Shown here in pieces: positions 19,622 through 28,287 of a stretch of 64,000 nt of DNA. The notes below the pieces were generated by a model that did no database searches, was not told where the DNA came from, and saw only the letters and a program-made list of their open reading frames with translations. The DNA is from Burkholderia ubonensis subsp. mesacidophila. GTDB lineage: Bacteria > Pseudomonadota > Gammaproteobacteria > Burkholderiales > Burkholderiaceae. Location: positions 62,001-126,000 of the forward strand of contig NZ_CP020737.1 in NCBI RefSeq assembly GCF_002097715.1. Reading direction: 5' to 3'. A program made the position numbers and the translations under genes. Within the stretch, counting starts at the first letter, position 1; each line of letters opens with the position of its first letter.

Positions 19622-20150
19622 AAAAATGTTTTGCTGATTGCAGGCTCGACCGCAAGGCAATTCGCTGAGCGAAGGTTGAAGGCGTGCTGAGAGGCGGTTG
19701 ACGCAGGTCAATGGCGAAATCGTTTGCAGGTTTCTTTCAAATCTGTGGATAACCGGATATTCCTCTGCAAAGTCAACGGCCTGCCGAACGGATAACCCGG
19801 TGGATGGCATGCCGGTGGCGGCTTTCCCTGTGACGTAGGAAAATGCTTGCCGGTCCGGCAGCGCCGATTGGAGAAAATCCGGGCACAACGTTTTCCGGTC
19901 TTATTCAGCCGTTATCCACAGATTGGAGGGGATAACTTAGCTGTGCGATTTTCCGCTCTCGCTTAGAATGTCGGCTTTGCGGACGCCGGAACGACGTGTG
20001 TCTCACCGGTTGCCGCGATGGCGGCCGCCGTGTGTGCCTCGCGACGGCCGTGTCGGGCGCGTGAGGTTTCGCGCGCCCCTTTTGAGACAGAGATTCGATC
20101 TCCACACTACGGCTGCCCGGGATGACGGGCGGCGGCAAAGCGAAAAGACT
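19622..20150. other. Second DnaA-box spacer upstream of the MarR gene
   Basis: 529 nt without a convincing gene. Consensus DnaA boxes are TGTGGATAA (19744-19752) and TTATCCACA (19912-19920), facing each other 160 nt apart. Two GGATAAC fragments (near 19790 and 19930) are degenerate copies. The left half is AT-rich relative to flanking genes. The last 130 nt are GC-rich leader of the MarR gene and contain an alternative upstream ATG at 19968. It may be an auxiliary part of the origin region at 16.6-17.3 kb. Confidence 0.5.
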
Positions 20151-20795
20151 ATGAGCGAAGGCGTTTACGGGAATCAGGCTGCGGGTCGTGTCACGCACAG
20201 TCTGCTGCGATTGAGTACGGCCATGCGGAGCCAGGCATGGGATTGGGCGGAAGGCGCCGGCCTCACGCCGACGCAGGGCGAGATCCTCGTGCTGCTGCTG
20301 CAACGCAAGGGCCCGATGCGGCTCGGCGAGATCGCGCGCGAGACGCAGCTCACGGCTGCGACGACGAGCGACGCGGTCAGCACGCTCGAGACCAAGGGGC
20401 TGGTCGAAAAGCGCCGTGCGCTGGACGACGGCCGCGCGCTCGCGGTGCGGCTCTCCGCCCGCGGCCGCACCGCGGCGAAGAAGGCGCTGCAGTGGCCCGA
20501 GTTCCTGACCAAGGCGGTCGGCACGCTCGGCGCGGACGAGCAGGGCGCGCTGTACCGTGCGCTGCTGAAGACGCTGCGCGAGCTGCAGGTGGCCGGCGCG
20601 ACGCCGCCGCACCGGATGTGCGTGACGTGCGCGCACTTCCAGCCGTCGAAGGCGTCGAAGAAGGCAGCCGCCGCGCACTACTGCGCGGCGCTGGACCTGA
20701 CGATGGCCGACAGCGACCTGCGCCTCGATTGTTCGGTACACGAAGAAGCCGACGCGGCGACGCAGAAGAAGACCTGGAAGATTTTCGCGGCCTGA
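20151..20795 (+). CDS. MarR-family transcriptional regulator with Cys-rich C terminus
   Basis: Winged-helix regulator of 214 residues. The MarR core spans about residues 15-140: TPTQGEILVLLLQRKGPMR, recognition region TQLTAATTSDAVSTLETKGLV and wing KRRALDDGRALAVRLS. After the core comes an extra domain with CVTCAHF, HYCAALDL and LDCSVHE, giving four Cys and two His. This resembles a metal or redox site and is not part of classical MarR. ATG 20151 matches the core start; an upstream ATG would add 61 low-complexity residues. Targets are unknown; the amidotransferase gene follows at 25 nt. Confidence 0.85.
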   Translation: MSEGVYGNQAAGRVTHSLLRLSTAMRSQAWDWAEGAGLTPTQGEILVLLLQRKGPMRLGEIARETQLTAATTSDAVSTLETKGLVEKRRALDDGRALAVRLSARGRTAAKKALQWPEFLTKAVGTLGADEQGALYRALLKTLRELQVAGATPPHRMCVTCAHFQPSKASKKAAAAHYCAALDLTMADSDLRLDCSVHEEADAATQKKTWKIFAA

Positions 20796-20820
20796 CGTCC
20801 GTCGATCGACCGGGAGGCCG

Positions 20821-21534
20821 ATGATGAACGCTGAAGTCGTGGCGATCCGCCACGTGCATTTCGAAGACCTCGGGAGTTTCGAGCAAGTGCTCGGCGAACG
20901 GGGGAGGCGGGTGCGTTACGTCGACGTCGGTTCATCCCGGGTCGAGGTGCTCGACGTGCTCGAGCCGGCGCTCTTCGTCGTGCTCGGCGGGCCGGTCAGC
21001 GTGTACGACGACGCGCAGTATCCGGCAATTGCGCCGCTCGCGGCGCTCGTCAGGCAGCGCATCGACGCGGGCCTGCCGATCCTCGGCATCTGCCTCGGTG
21101 CGCAGTTCATCGCGCGCGCGCTCGGCGCGCGCGTCTATCCGGCCGCGCACACGGAGCTCGGCTGGACGCCGCTCACGCTCACCGATGCGGGTCGCGCGTC
21201 CGCGCTGCGTCATCTCGACGGCGCGGCGACGTCGATGCTGCACTGGCACGGCGATACCTTCGACCTGCCGGGCGGCGCGATCCATCTTGCGTCGACGCCC
21301 GCGTGCCGCCATCAGGCGTTCGCATGGGGGCAGCACGTGCTCGCGCTGCAATGCCATCCGGAAATCCGCGCCGATCGCTTCGAACCCTGGCTGATCGGCA
21401 ACGCCGGCGAAATCGCCGCGACCCCCGGCATCGATGCGCGCCAGCTGCGCGCCGAGACCGCGCAGCACGGTCCCGCGCTCGAAACGGCCGCGCGTCGCAT
21501 GTTCGCGGAATGGCTCGACAGCGTCGGGCTCTGA
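20821..21534 (+). CDS. Class I glutamine amidotransferase (GMP synthase-like)
   Basis: Stand-alone GATase1 domain of 237 residues. The nucleophile Cys lies in GICLGAQFIARALGARV, and the His-Glu pair in ALQCHPEIRAD. The oxyanion region is VLGGPVSVYD. Relatives include proteins annotated as GMP synthase glutamine-amidotransferase domains and gamma-glutamyl hydrolases such as PuuD-like enzymes, so the acceptor is unknown. ATG codons at 20821 and 20824 are both usable. It lies 25 nt after the MarR gene and is probably in its operon. Confidence 0.88.
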   Translation: MMNAEVVAIRHVHFEDLGSFEQVLGERGRRVRYVDVGSSRVEVLDVLEPALFVVLGGPVSVYDDAQYPAIAPLAALVRQRIDAGLPILGICLGAQFIARALGARVYPAAHTELGWTPLTLTDAGRASALRHLDGAATSMLHWHGDTFDLPGGAIHLASTPACRHQAFAWGQHVLALQCHPEIRADRFEPWLIGNAGEIAATPGIDARQLRAETAQHGPALETAARRMFAEWLDSVGL

Positions 21535-21648
21535 TACCCCCTGTCAGCCCCACCTGACCAATCGCTTACCGCCGCGTCGGCATCCTGCACGCAACGCACG
21601 CGCGTGCTACGCTCAGCCGCTGTTTCCCTTTCCGAGCGAGCGGCATCC

Positions 21649-22761
21649 ATGACTGCGCTGTTCTCACCCTTCACGCTGCGCGGCGTGACCCTTCCGAACC
21701 GGATCGTCATCTCCCCGATGTGCCAGTACTCCGCCGAGCGCGGCGAGGCAACCGACTGGCACATGATTCATCTCGGCCACCTCGCGTTGTCGGGCGCGGG
21801 CCTGCTCTGCATCGAGGCGACCGCGGTCGAGCCGGACGGGCGCATCACGCACCGGGACCTCGGCCTTTGGGACGACGCGACCGAAGCCGCGCTGAAACCG
21901 GTGCTGGCGGCGATCCGCAAGCATGCGCCGATCCGCGTCGCGATGCAGCTGTCGCATGCGGGCCGCAAGGCGTCGAGCCAGGCGCCGTGGGAAGGCGGCC
22001 AGCTGATTCCGGTCGCCGACGGCGGCTGGCTGCCGCATGCGCCGTCGGACGTGCCGCACAAGGACGGCGAGACGCCGCCGCTTGCGCTCGATACCGCGGG
22101 CCTGAACCGGATCCGCGACGCGTTCGCGGCGACCGCGAAGCGCGCGGCGCGGCTCGGCATCGATGCGATCGAAGTGCACGCGGCGCACGGCTATCTGCTG
22201 CACCAGTTCCTGTCGCCGCTCGCGAATCGGCGCACCGACGAATACGGCGGCTCGCGCGAGAACCGGATGCGCTTTCCGCTCGAGATCGTCGAGATCGTGC
22301 GCGCGGCGTTTCCGCAGGATCGGCCGGTCGGCGTGCGCGTGTCCGCGACCGACTGGGTTGAGGGCGGCTGGGAGCTCGACGATACGATCGCGTTCGCGCA
22401 CGAGCTGAAGCGCTGCGGCTGCGATTGGATCGACGTGTCGTCGGGCGGCGTGTCGCCGCTGCAGAAGATCCCGCTGTCGGCCGGCTACCAGGTGCCGTTC
22501 GCGCAGGCGGTGAAGCGCGCGGTGGGCATGCCGACGATCGCGGTCGGGCTGATCAACGAGCCCGCGCACGCGAACCGGCTGATCGAGGCGGGCGATGCCG
22601 ACTTCGTCGCGATGGCGCGCGCGATGCTGTACGACCCGCGCTGGCCGTGGCACGCGGCCGCCGAACTCGGCGCGCAGGTGACGGCGCCGCCGCAGTACTG
22701 GCGTTCGCAGCCGCGCGAGCACAAGACGCTGTTCGGCGACATTGCGTTCGGCCAGCGCTGA
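21649..22761 (+). CDS. NADH:flavin oxidoreductase, Old Yellow Enzyme family (YqjM-like)
   Basis: FMN-dependent ene-reductase of 370 residues in a TIM barrel. The start is MTALFSPFTLRGVTLPNRIVI. SPMCQYSA carries the Cys that tunes FMN in YqjM-type enzymes. HAAHGYLLHQFLSPLANRR is the substrate-binding His pair region, and DEYGGSRENRMRF is the signature. VAMARAMLYDPRWPWHAA closes the fold. Thermophilic-like OYEs of this class reduce activated alkenes; the natural substrate is unknown. A 114-nt spacer separates it from the amidotransferase gene. Confidence 0.93.
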   Translation: MTALFSPFTLRGVTLPNRIVISPMCQYSAERGEATDWHMIHLGHLALSGAGLLCIEATAVEPDGRITHRDLGLWDDATEAALKPVLAAIRKHAPIRVAMQLSHAGRKASSQAPWEGGQLIPVADGGWLPHAPSDVPHKDGETPPLALDTAGLNRIRDAFAATAKRAARLGIDAIEVHAAHGYLLHQFLSPLANRRTDEYGGSRENRMRFPLEIVEIVRAAFPQDRPVGVRVSATDWVEGGWELDDTIAFAHELKRCGCDWIDVSSGGVSPLQKIPLSAGYQVPFAQAVKRAVGMPTIAVGLINEPAHANRLIEAGDADFVAMARAMLYDPRWPWHAAAELGAQVTAPPQYWRSQPREHKTLFGDIAFGQR

Positions 22762-22831
22762 ATGCCGCGTTCGCGGTTGAATGTTGCAATCCCGACCGTG
22801 TAGGATGCGGGTGATTCGCCGCATGCCCTGA

Positions 22832-22857
22832 CGCGGCGCCGATCGGCGCCGCGTTTT
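22832..22857 (+). terminator. Rho-independent terminator after the OYE gene
   Basis: CGCGGCGCCG (22832-22841), AT loop centre, CGGCGCCGCG (22844-22853), then TTTT. The 10-bp stem is perfect. Confidence 0.85.
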
Positions 22858-22917
22858 CATTTGGCGGGCCCGCGGCGGCCCATTCCTTTTCAAGTCGACT
22901 TCACAAGGATTCGTTCG

Positions 22918-23439
22918 ATGAGTTCACGCAGGATCGCGGTGCGCCGCTCGGGCGTACACGGCAGGGGCGTGTTCGCCGTGGCGCCGATCAAGGCCGGCGA
23001 GCGCGTTGTGGAATACAAGGGCGAGCGAATTTCGTGGAAGGAAGCGCTGCGCCGCCATCCGCACGATCCGAACGAGCCGAATCACACGTTCTACTTCGCG
23101 CTCGAAGAGGGCGGGGTGATCGACGGCAAGGTCGACGGCAACAGCGCGCGCTGGATCAATCATTCGTGCGCGCCGAACTGCGAAGCCGAGGAGCTCGACG
23201 GCCGCGTATTCATCCATGCGCTGCGCGACATCGAGCCGGAAGAGGAGCTGTTCTACGACTACGGCCTCGTGATCGACGCGAAGCTGACGAAGAAGCTCAA
23301 GCGCGAATACGCGTGCCATTGCGGCGCCGCGTCGTGCCGCGGCACGCTGCTCGCGACGTCCGACACGGACGCGGATGCGAAGAAGAAAAAGAAGCAGAAA
23401 GACGACGCGAAGTCGAAGGACAAGAAAAAGAAGAAGTAA
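22918..23439 (+). CDS. SET-domain protein with Lys-rich tail
   Basis: Putative protein-lysine methyltransferase of 173 residues. The SET core begins RIAVRRSGVHGRGVFAVAPI and includes WINHSCAPNCEAE (SAM/knot motif) and EELFYDYGLV (catalytic Tyr). It is followed by a post-SET-like CHCGAASCRG Cys cluster, the eukaryote-like arrangement that binds zinc. The final 20 or so residues are almost all Lys/Asp (KKKKKQKDD, then KSKDKKKKK), a histone H1-like tail that could bind DNA or RNA. ATG 22918 is the first in-frame ATG. Its bacterial substrate is unknown; HU is an interesting candidate by analogy. Confidence 0.88.
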   Translation: MSSRRIAVRRSGVHGRGVFAVAPIKAGERVVEYKGERISWKEALRRHPHDPNEPNHTFYFALEEGGVIDGKVDGNSARWINHSCAPNCEAEELDGRVFIHALRDIEPEEELFYDYGLVIDAKLTKKLKREYACHCGAASCRGTLLATSDTDADAKKKKKQKDDAKSKDKKKKK

Positions 23440-23520
23440 GCGTTGGCGCGCGCGCCGCGCGCCGATGGTCTTGCCCGTGCGCTTGACGGGCCGGCGAACT
23501 CGCGTTGCCGGCTTCCGTCC

Positions 23521-25008
23521 TCAGTGCGTCGGCGCCGCGGCCGGCGCGGCATTGCTCGCCGGCTGCGCCGCCTGCGCGACGAGCGGCACCTTCACCACGA
23601 ACCGCGAGCCGCCTTCCGGCGCGTCCGTATACGACACGCTGCCGCCATGCATCGCGATGATGTCGTGCACGATCGCGAGGCCGAGGCCCGCACCCGTCTC
23701 GACGCCGTTGCCGCTTTGCGCATCCCCGCGGAAGAACCGCTTGAACAGGTCCGCCTGCTGGCTCGCGGGCACGCCCGGGCCGTTATCCTCGACGACGATC
23801 TCGGCCGCCGGCGCGCCGGCATCGAGCATCGCGCGCCCGACGTTCACCGTGATCCGCGCGCCGTGCGGCCGCGCGAGCGGCACGTACTTCAGCGCGTTGT
23901 CGAGCAGGTTCGCGATCACCTCGCGCAGCAGCACCGGGTTGCCGCGCACGAGCAGCGCCTGGTCGTCGTCGGGCGGGTCGTCGCTGCGCTGGAAACCGAG
24001 ATCGACGTGCGCGGCGAGTGCGCGCGGCACCCATTCGGCGCCCGTCTCGAACGCCATCGCGGCGAGGTCGACGTCGACGAAGCGCGCGGCCTGTTCGCCC
24101 GGTTCCGCGCGCGCGAGCGACAGCAGCTGGTTCGACAGCCGCACCGCGCGATCGGCGGCCGCGCGCAGCTCGCGCACTGCGGCGAAGGTCTGCTGCGGGT
24201 CGCGCGCGATGGCCGCCTGTTCCGCATGCAGCTTCACCGCGGTGAGCGGCGTGCGCAGCTGGTGCGCGGCGTCGGCGATGAACTTGCGCTGCGCGTCGAG
24301 CGCGGTCTTCAGGCGCCCGAGCAGCGCGTTCATCGCGCTCGTCAGCGGCCGGATCTCGAGCGGCACGTCGGTTTCGTCGACCGGCTCCAGCGACGTATGG
24401 GTCTGCCGGTTCAGCGAATCGGCGAGATGCGTGAGCGGGCCGAGCTGCTGGTTGACGACCCGCCACACGATGCCCCAGCCGGCGAGCAGCAGCAGCAGGA
24501 GCGGCATCATGATCGCGACGAGGAATTCGGCCGCGATCCGGTAGCGGTGTCGCACCGGCTGCGCGACCTCGACGACCATCGGCTTGCCGCCGTCCACTTC
24601 GTCGACGCGCACCTGCGCGACCCGCACCGCGCGGTTGTCGTATTCGGCCTCGAACACGTATGCGTAATGCATGCGCCGCACGTTGGTGCCCTGCAGCGGC
24701 AGCTTCGGATCGCCGGCGAGTTCCTGCTCGCCGTCGCTGATCCGGTAGATCAGCGCTTCGGCCGGATCGGAGAACATCGCCTGCGCGAGCGGCGGCACCG
24801 TGAACGGCGCGTCGGGGCCGGCGATCTGGATCTGTTTCGAGATGGCGGTCGCGAGGTCCGCGAGCGAGCGGTCGATCACGTGCTGCGTGTATTGCCACGC
24901 GAGCCAGTACGCAATCAGGCCGCTCATCAGCGCGAGCATCGACAGCGGCGCGGCGAGGCGCCGCAGCAATGAGCGGCGCAGGCTGGTCACAGCCGGATCA
25001 GAAGACAT
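23521..25008 (-). CDS. Sensor histidine kinase, TctE/QseC-like
   Basis: Membrane sensor kinase of 495 residues. TM1 is at about 14-36 and TM2 at about 160-183, framing a 120-residue periplasmic 2CSK-type sensor. A HAMP-like segment follows, then the H box FIADAAHQLRTPLTAVKLH with phospho-acceptor His249. The ATPase domain has NLLDNALKY (N box), VEDNGPGVP (G1) and GAGLGLAIVHDI (G2). An Ala/Pro-rich tail follows. It is transcribed after its response regulator with a 129-nt gap. TctE relatives sense tricarboxylates; the signal here is unknown. Confidence 0.92.
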   Translation of the reverse strand: MSSDPAVTSLRRSLLRRLAAPLSMLALMSGLIAYWLAWQYTQHVIDRSLADLATAISKQIQIAGPDAPFTVPPLAQAMFSDPAEALIYRISDGEQELAGDPKLPLQGTNVRRMHYAYVFEAEYDNRAVRVAQVRVDEVDGGKPMVVEVAQPVRHRYRIAAEFLVAIMMPLLLLLLAGWGIVWRVVNQQLGPLTHLADSLNRQTHTSLEPVDETDVPLEIRPLTSAMNALLGRLKTALDAQRKFIADAAHQLRTPLTAVKLHAEQAAIARDPQQTFAAVRELRAAADRAVRLSNQLLSLARAEPGEQAARFVDVDLAAMAFETGAEWVPRALAAHVDLGFQRSDDPPDDDQALLVRGNPVLLREVIANLLDNALKYVPLARPHGARITVNVGRAMLDAGAPAAEIVVEDNGPGVPASQQADLFKRFFRGDAQSGNGVETGAGLGLAIVHDIIAMHGGSVSYTDAPEGGSRFVVKVPLVAQAAQPASNAAPAAAPTH

Positions 25009-25137
25009 TTCGAGAATGAAATGGATGAACGCCGCTCACGGGGAGCGGCGCGGGCAGGGCGTTTGCCGGCGCAAACGCATGGTCGGGCGACGGGCATCCG
25101 GCGACCGGAAACCGGCCGGCGCTTGCCGTCGCTTCGC

Positions 25138-25830
25138 TCAAACGCTCGCCGTCTGGCGGATTTCCTGCAGCAGGTAGCCGAAGCCGCGCACCGTGACGAT
25201 CTCGACCCGGCACTGCTCGAGTTTCTTGCGCACGCGGTGCACATAGACTTCGATCGCGGTGTCGCCGAGATCGCCGCCGAAGTGCGTCAGGTGATCCTGC
25301 AGCTGGGCCTTGCTGACGACGCGGCCGTGGCGCAGCAGCAGCATTTCGAGCACCGCGAATTCACGCGGCGACAGCTCGAGCGGCTTGTCGTCGTTGAAGA
25401 TGCGGCGATCGACGCCCGACAGGCGGACGCCGCCGAGCGACACTTCCGGACGCGGCATGTCGCTGTGCGGGCCGCTGCGGCGCATCACCGCGCGGATCCG
25501 CGCTTCCAGCTCGGCCGGCTCGAACGGTTTCAGCATGTAGTCGTCGGCGCCCGAGTTCAGGCCCTGGATCCGGTCGTTCAGCTCGTCGCGCGCGGTCAGC
25601 ACGATCACGGGCGTGTGACGGTTGGTCTGGCGGAAACGGGTCAGGAGCGTCATCCCGTCGATGCCGGGCAAGCCGAGGTCGAGGATCACGAGCTCGTGGC
25701 GGTTCTGCGCGAGCGCCTGCTCGGCAAAGATGCCGTCGTGCACCATGTCGACGGTGAAGCCAGCCTGTTCGAGGCTGCTCTGGATACCGCGTGCGATGGG
25801 GCGGTCGTCTTCGATCAGAAGGAGTCGCAT
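25138..25830 (-). CDS. OmpR-family response regulator, TctD/QseB-like
   Basis: DNA-binding partner of the downstream kinase, 230 residues. The receiver domain shows acidic EDD (7-9), phospho-acceptor Asp51 in VILDLGLPGIDG, and Lys near 101 in DYMLKPFE. The C-terminal winged helix contains LELSPREFAVLEMLLLRHGRVVS and the DTAIEVYVHRVRKKLE recognition helix. First gene of the regulator-kinase pair; its start is 123 nt from the divergent small DUF3717 gene, so the promoters share that gap. Confidence 0.94.
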   Translation of the reverse strand: MRLLLIEDDRPIARGIQSSLEQAGFTVDMVHDGIFAEQALAQNRHELVILDLGLPGIDGMTLLTRFRQTNRHTPVIVLTARDELNDRIQGLNSGADDYMLKPFEPAELEARIRAVMRRSGPHSDMPRPEVSLGGVRLSGVDRRIFNDDKPLELSPREFAVLEMLLLRHGRVVSKAQLQDHLTHFGGDLGDTAIEVYVHRVRKKLEQCRVEIVTVRGFGYLLQEIRQTASV

Positions 25831-25953
25831 GAAGTTCGCTCAAGTACAATGGGTTGGCGGTTCAGGCACGCGGACAGCACGACGCCGTTTCCACAGGGGC
25901 GCCGCGAGCCAGACGTCAAGCAGGCGGCCAGCGAACGAATCAATCCAACAACC

Positions 25954-26184
25954 ATGTCCGATATTTCGATCCACGACCTCGAAGCCGCGATCAATTTCTG
26001 GCGCGCCCGCTCGCCGTCGAGCGGCGACGAACTCAAACTCTGCGAAGAGGCTAGCGCGCTCTCCAAGCCGTATGCGCTGCTGATTGTACAGCGGCAAAGC
26101 GCCATACAACTGGAAGGTTTGGACCCCAAGGCACGGAAAGCGTGGGACGCTTACGTGCACCTTAAGGATGGCTTGGAAAGCTGA
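25954..26184 (+). CDS. Small DUF3717-like protein
   Basis: Protein of 76 residues starting MSDISIHDLEAAINFWR. The ELKLCEEASALSKPYALLIVQ segment forms a predicted amphipathic helix, and it ends LDPKARKAWDAYVHLKDGLES. There is no signal peptide or membrane segment. It resembles the short DUF3717 proteins I know from Burkholderia; the function is unknown. The frame is open far upstream, but only this final part lies outside the response-regulator gene and has an appropriate ATG. Confidence 0.7.
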   Translation: MSDISIHDLEAAINFWRARSPSSGDELKLCEEASALSKPYALLIVQRQSAIQLEGLDPKARKAWDAYVHLKDGLES

Positions 26185-26274
26185 AGGCTTTCGCTCACTA
26201 CATCGTAGAAAACGTTCATCGAAATGAAAAGTTGACGCGCCGCGCGCCTGAATCGCGCGCGGCGGGGAGAGACG

Positions 26275-26583
26275 TCAGGCGGCGGGCGTCGCGTGCGCGC
26301 CGGCCTGGTCGATGAAGTGGGCGAGCGCGATGTCGCGTTCGGTCAGGCCGTCCGCGTCGTGGGTCGACAGCGTGACGTCGACGCGGTTGTAGACGTTGAA
26401 CCATTCCGGATGGTGGTTCATTTCCTGCGCCTTGATCGCGACGCGCGTCATGAAGCCGAAAGCCTCGTTGAAATCGGCGAAGCGTAGGCTGCGCTGGATC
26501 GCGTCGCGGCCCGGCATGGCCGTCCAGTGCGGCAGGCGCTCGAGTTGGGTCTTGCGTTCTTCTGATGTGAGTTTGTGGATCAT
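26275..26583 (-). CDS. phhB: Pterin-4a-carbinolamine dehydratase
   Basis: Dehydrates 4a-hydroxytetrahydrobiopterin to recycle the pterin cofactor of phenylalanine hydroxylase. It has 102 residues, starting [14 protein letters not shown]. The signature helix and active site [22 protein letters not shown] has the His-His-Pro-Glu-Trp motif, and [14 protein letters not shown] closes the fold. ATG 26583 is preferred over an upstream in-frame ATG that adds 13 basic residues. It lies 120 nt downstream of phhA on the same strand and serves the same pathway. Confidence 0.95.
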   Translation of the reverse strand: MIHKLTSEERKTQLERLPHWTAMPGRDAIQRSLRFADFNEAFGFMTRVAIKAQEMNHHPEWFNVYNRVDVTLSTHDADGLTERDIALAHFIDQAGAHATPAA

Positions 26584-26703
26584 CGTGCACCTCGTTCGGT
26601 AACGGCGGGCCGCGCGCGACATGCGTCGCCCGGAGGGCCGCCGGCACCGATCATTCTTCCATAGTTGTGTGTCAGGCGTAGGCGGCGCGCACGCTGGTTC
26701 GCA

Positions 26704-27597
26704 TCATGCGTGCGCGTCGTCCGGCCAGCCGGCGCCGGTGCCGCGATGCAGCACGCGGTCGGTGTCGAGCACCGCGCCGGCCGGGTGTTCGGGCCGGCCG
26801 GCGAGCCGGTCGGCGAGCGCGCGGCCGTCGACGTGCGCGAGCGCGAACAGCTGCGCGAAGTCGTCGATCACGAAGTAGGTCTGCTGGAACGTGTCGATCC
26901 GGTACTGGGTGCGCATCACGCGCTCGAGGTCGAAGCCGAGCCGGTTCGGCTTCGCGCTTTCGAGGCTGTACAGGCTCTCGCCCTTGCTCGACACGATCCC
27001 CGCGCCGTAGATCGACAGCCCGTTCGTGCCGCGCGGGTCGCGGATCAGTCCGAACTCGACGGTGTACCAGTAGAGGCGCGCGAGCCTTGCGAGCGCGTCC
27101 GGATCGTCGGCGACCGCGAGCGCGATGCGGCCGTACGCCTGCATGTAGTCGGCGAACACCGGGTCGATCAGGAGCGGCACGTGGCCGAACAGGTCGTGGA
27201 AGCAGTCCGGTTCCTGCAGGTAGTCGAGCTGGTCGGGACGGCGCATCCACCAGGTGACCGGAAAGCGGCGGTTCGCCAAGTGCTCGAAGAACACGCGGTC
27301 GGGCACGAGCCCCGGCACCGCGACGATCTCCCAGCCGGTCGCCGGCTTCAGCTGGCGGTTGACGTCGGCGAACGACGGCACGCGGTCGGCGGGCAGGTCG
27401 ATTTTCGCGAGCCCCGACACGAATGCGTCGCACGCACGTCCCTGCAGCAGCACGGTCTGGCGTGCATAGAGCTGGCTCCACACCGCGTGGTCGACCTGGC
27501 CGTAGCGTTCGAGCGGCTGGTCGATGGTGAAATCGGCGCGGGTTTCGAGGCCCGCGTCGAACTGCTCCTGCAGTTTCGCGGTGACGACGGTGGACAT
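26704..27597 (-). CDS. phhA: Phenylalanine-4-monooxygenase
   Basis: Iron- and tetrahydropterin-dependent hydroxylase converting phenylalanine to tyrosine, the first step of phenylalanine catabolism. It has 297 residues from ATG 27597 (MSTVVTAKLQEQF). Iron ligands are two His in CFHDLFGHVPLLIDP and the Glu in YWYTVEFGLI. It lacks the N-terminal ACT regulatory domain of the mammalian enzyme, as usual for bacteria. An upstream in-frame ATG adds 23 unconserved residues. phhB follows downstream; the divergent Lrp-type regulator is 138 nt away. Confidence 0.96.
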   Translation of the reverse strand: MSTVVTAKLQEQFDAGLETRADFTIDQPLERYGQVDHAVWSQLYARQTVLLQGRACDAFVSGLAKIDLPADRVPSFADVNRQLKPATGWEIVAVPGLVPDRVFFEHLANRRFPVTWWMRRPDQLDYLQEPDCFHDLFGHVPLLIDPVFADYMQAYGRIALAVADDPDALARLARLYWYTVEFGLIRDPRGTNGLSIYGAGIVSSKGESLYSLESAKPNRLGFDLERVMRTQYRIDTFQQTYFVIDDFAQLFALAHVDGRALADRLAGRPEHPAGAVLDTDRVLHRGTGAGWPDDAHA

Positions 27598-27683
27598 GTT
27601 CGGCTCTGCACGTTGCGGTTGGGATGCATGCAAGTGTAGAGCGGCATCCGCGCGGGATGGGCGCAAAGTTGGCGATGATTTGC

Positions 27684-27712
27684 TTGTCGATGCGATAATC
27701 TCGCATTAAATA
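27684..27712 (+). promoter_or_regulatory. Lrp-gene promoter overlapping an inverted-repeat operator
   Basis: TTGTCG (27684-27689) and TTAAAT (27706-27711), 16 nt apart, form a plausible promoter for the Lrp gene at 27736. Between them lies ATGCGA (27690-27695), TAATC, TCGCAT (27701-27706), a perfect inverted repeat. Binding there would cover the Lrp promoter and sit upstream of divergent phhA, as expected for an autoregulated Lrp-type activator. Confidence 0.55.
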
Positions 27713-27735
27713 GCTAAATCACGCGGAGAATATTC

Positions 27736-28221
27736 ATGTTGGAACTCGATCACTTCGATCTGGCGCTGCTGGACGTGCTGCAGCGCTTCGGGCGGGCCAC
27801 GCATCAGCAGCTCGGCGAGGAGGTGCCGCTGTCGCCGTCGCAGATCGGCCGGCGCCTGCAGCGGCTCGAAGCGGCGGGCGTGATCGAAGGCTATCGCGTG
27901 ATGCTGCGCCCGGAGAAGCTCGGGCTCGGCGTCACCGCGTTCACGAGCCTGAAGCTCAAGCATCACGGCGATTCGATCATCGAGCAGTTCCAGCAGCAGA
28001 TCGACGTGCTGCCCGAAGTGCTCGAATGCCACGCGGTGGTCGGCGACGCGGACTACCTGCTGCGGATCGTCGCGCCGGACCTGAACGCGCTGTCGCAGTT
28101 CGTGATGAAGAAGCTGATGCGGGTGCCGGGCGTCGACAGCGTGCGGTCGAACATCGTGCTGACGACGTTCAAGCGCAACGGGCCGCTGCCGCTCGCGCAC
28201 CTGGAGCCGGGCGCCGCGTGA
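27736..28221 (+). CDS. Lrp/AsnC-family regulator, probable phh regulator
   Basis: Feast/famine regulator of 161 residues. The N-terminal HTH is LDVLQRFGRATHQQLGEEVPLSPSQIGRRLQRLE, followed by the RAM ligand domain (GVTAFTSLKLKHHGDSIIEQF, then VVGDADYLLRIVAPDLNAL), which typically binds an amino acid. It is divergent from phhA, so activation by phenylalanine or tyrosine is a reasonable inference. It is Lrp-like, unlike the NtrC-type PhhR of Pseudomonas. No partner is encoded immediately downstream on the same strand. Confidence 0.92.
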   Translation: MLELDHFDLALLDVLQRFGRATHQQLGEEVPLSPSQIGRRLQRLEAAGVIEGYRVMLRPEKLGLGVTAFTSLKLKHHGDSIIEQFQQQIDVLPEVLECHAVVGDADYLLRIVAPDLNALSQFVMKKLMRVPGVDSVRSNIVLTTFKRNGPLPLAHLEPGAA

Positions 28222-28287
28222 CCGTGCGCGGCCGGGGAGGGTGAAGCGGGTGGCGGCGCGCGGCGCACCGCCGCTGTTGGTGCAGGC

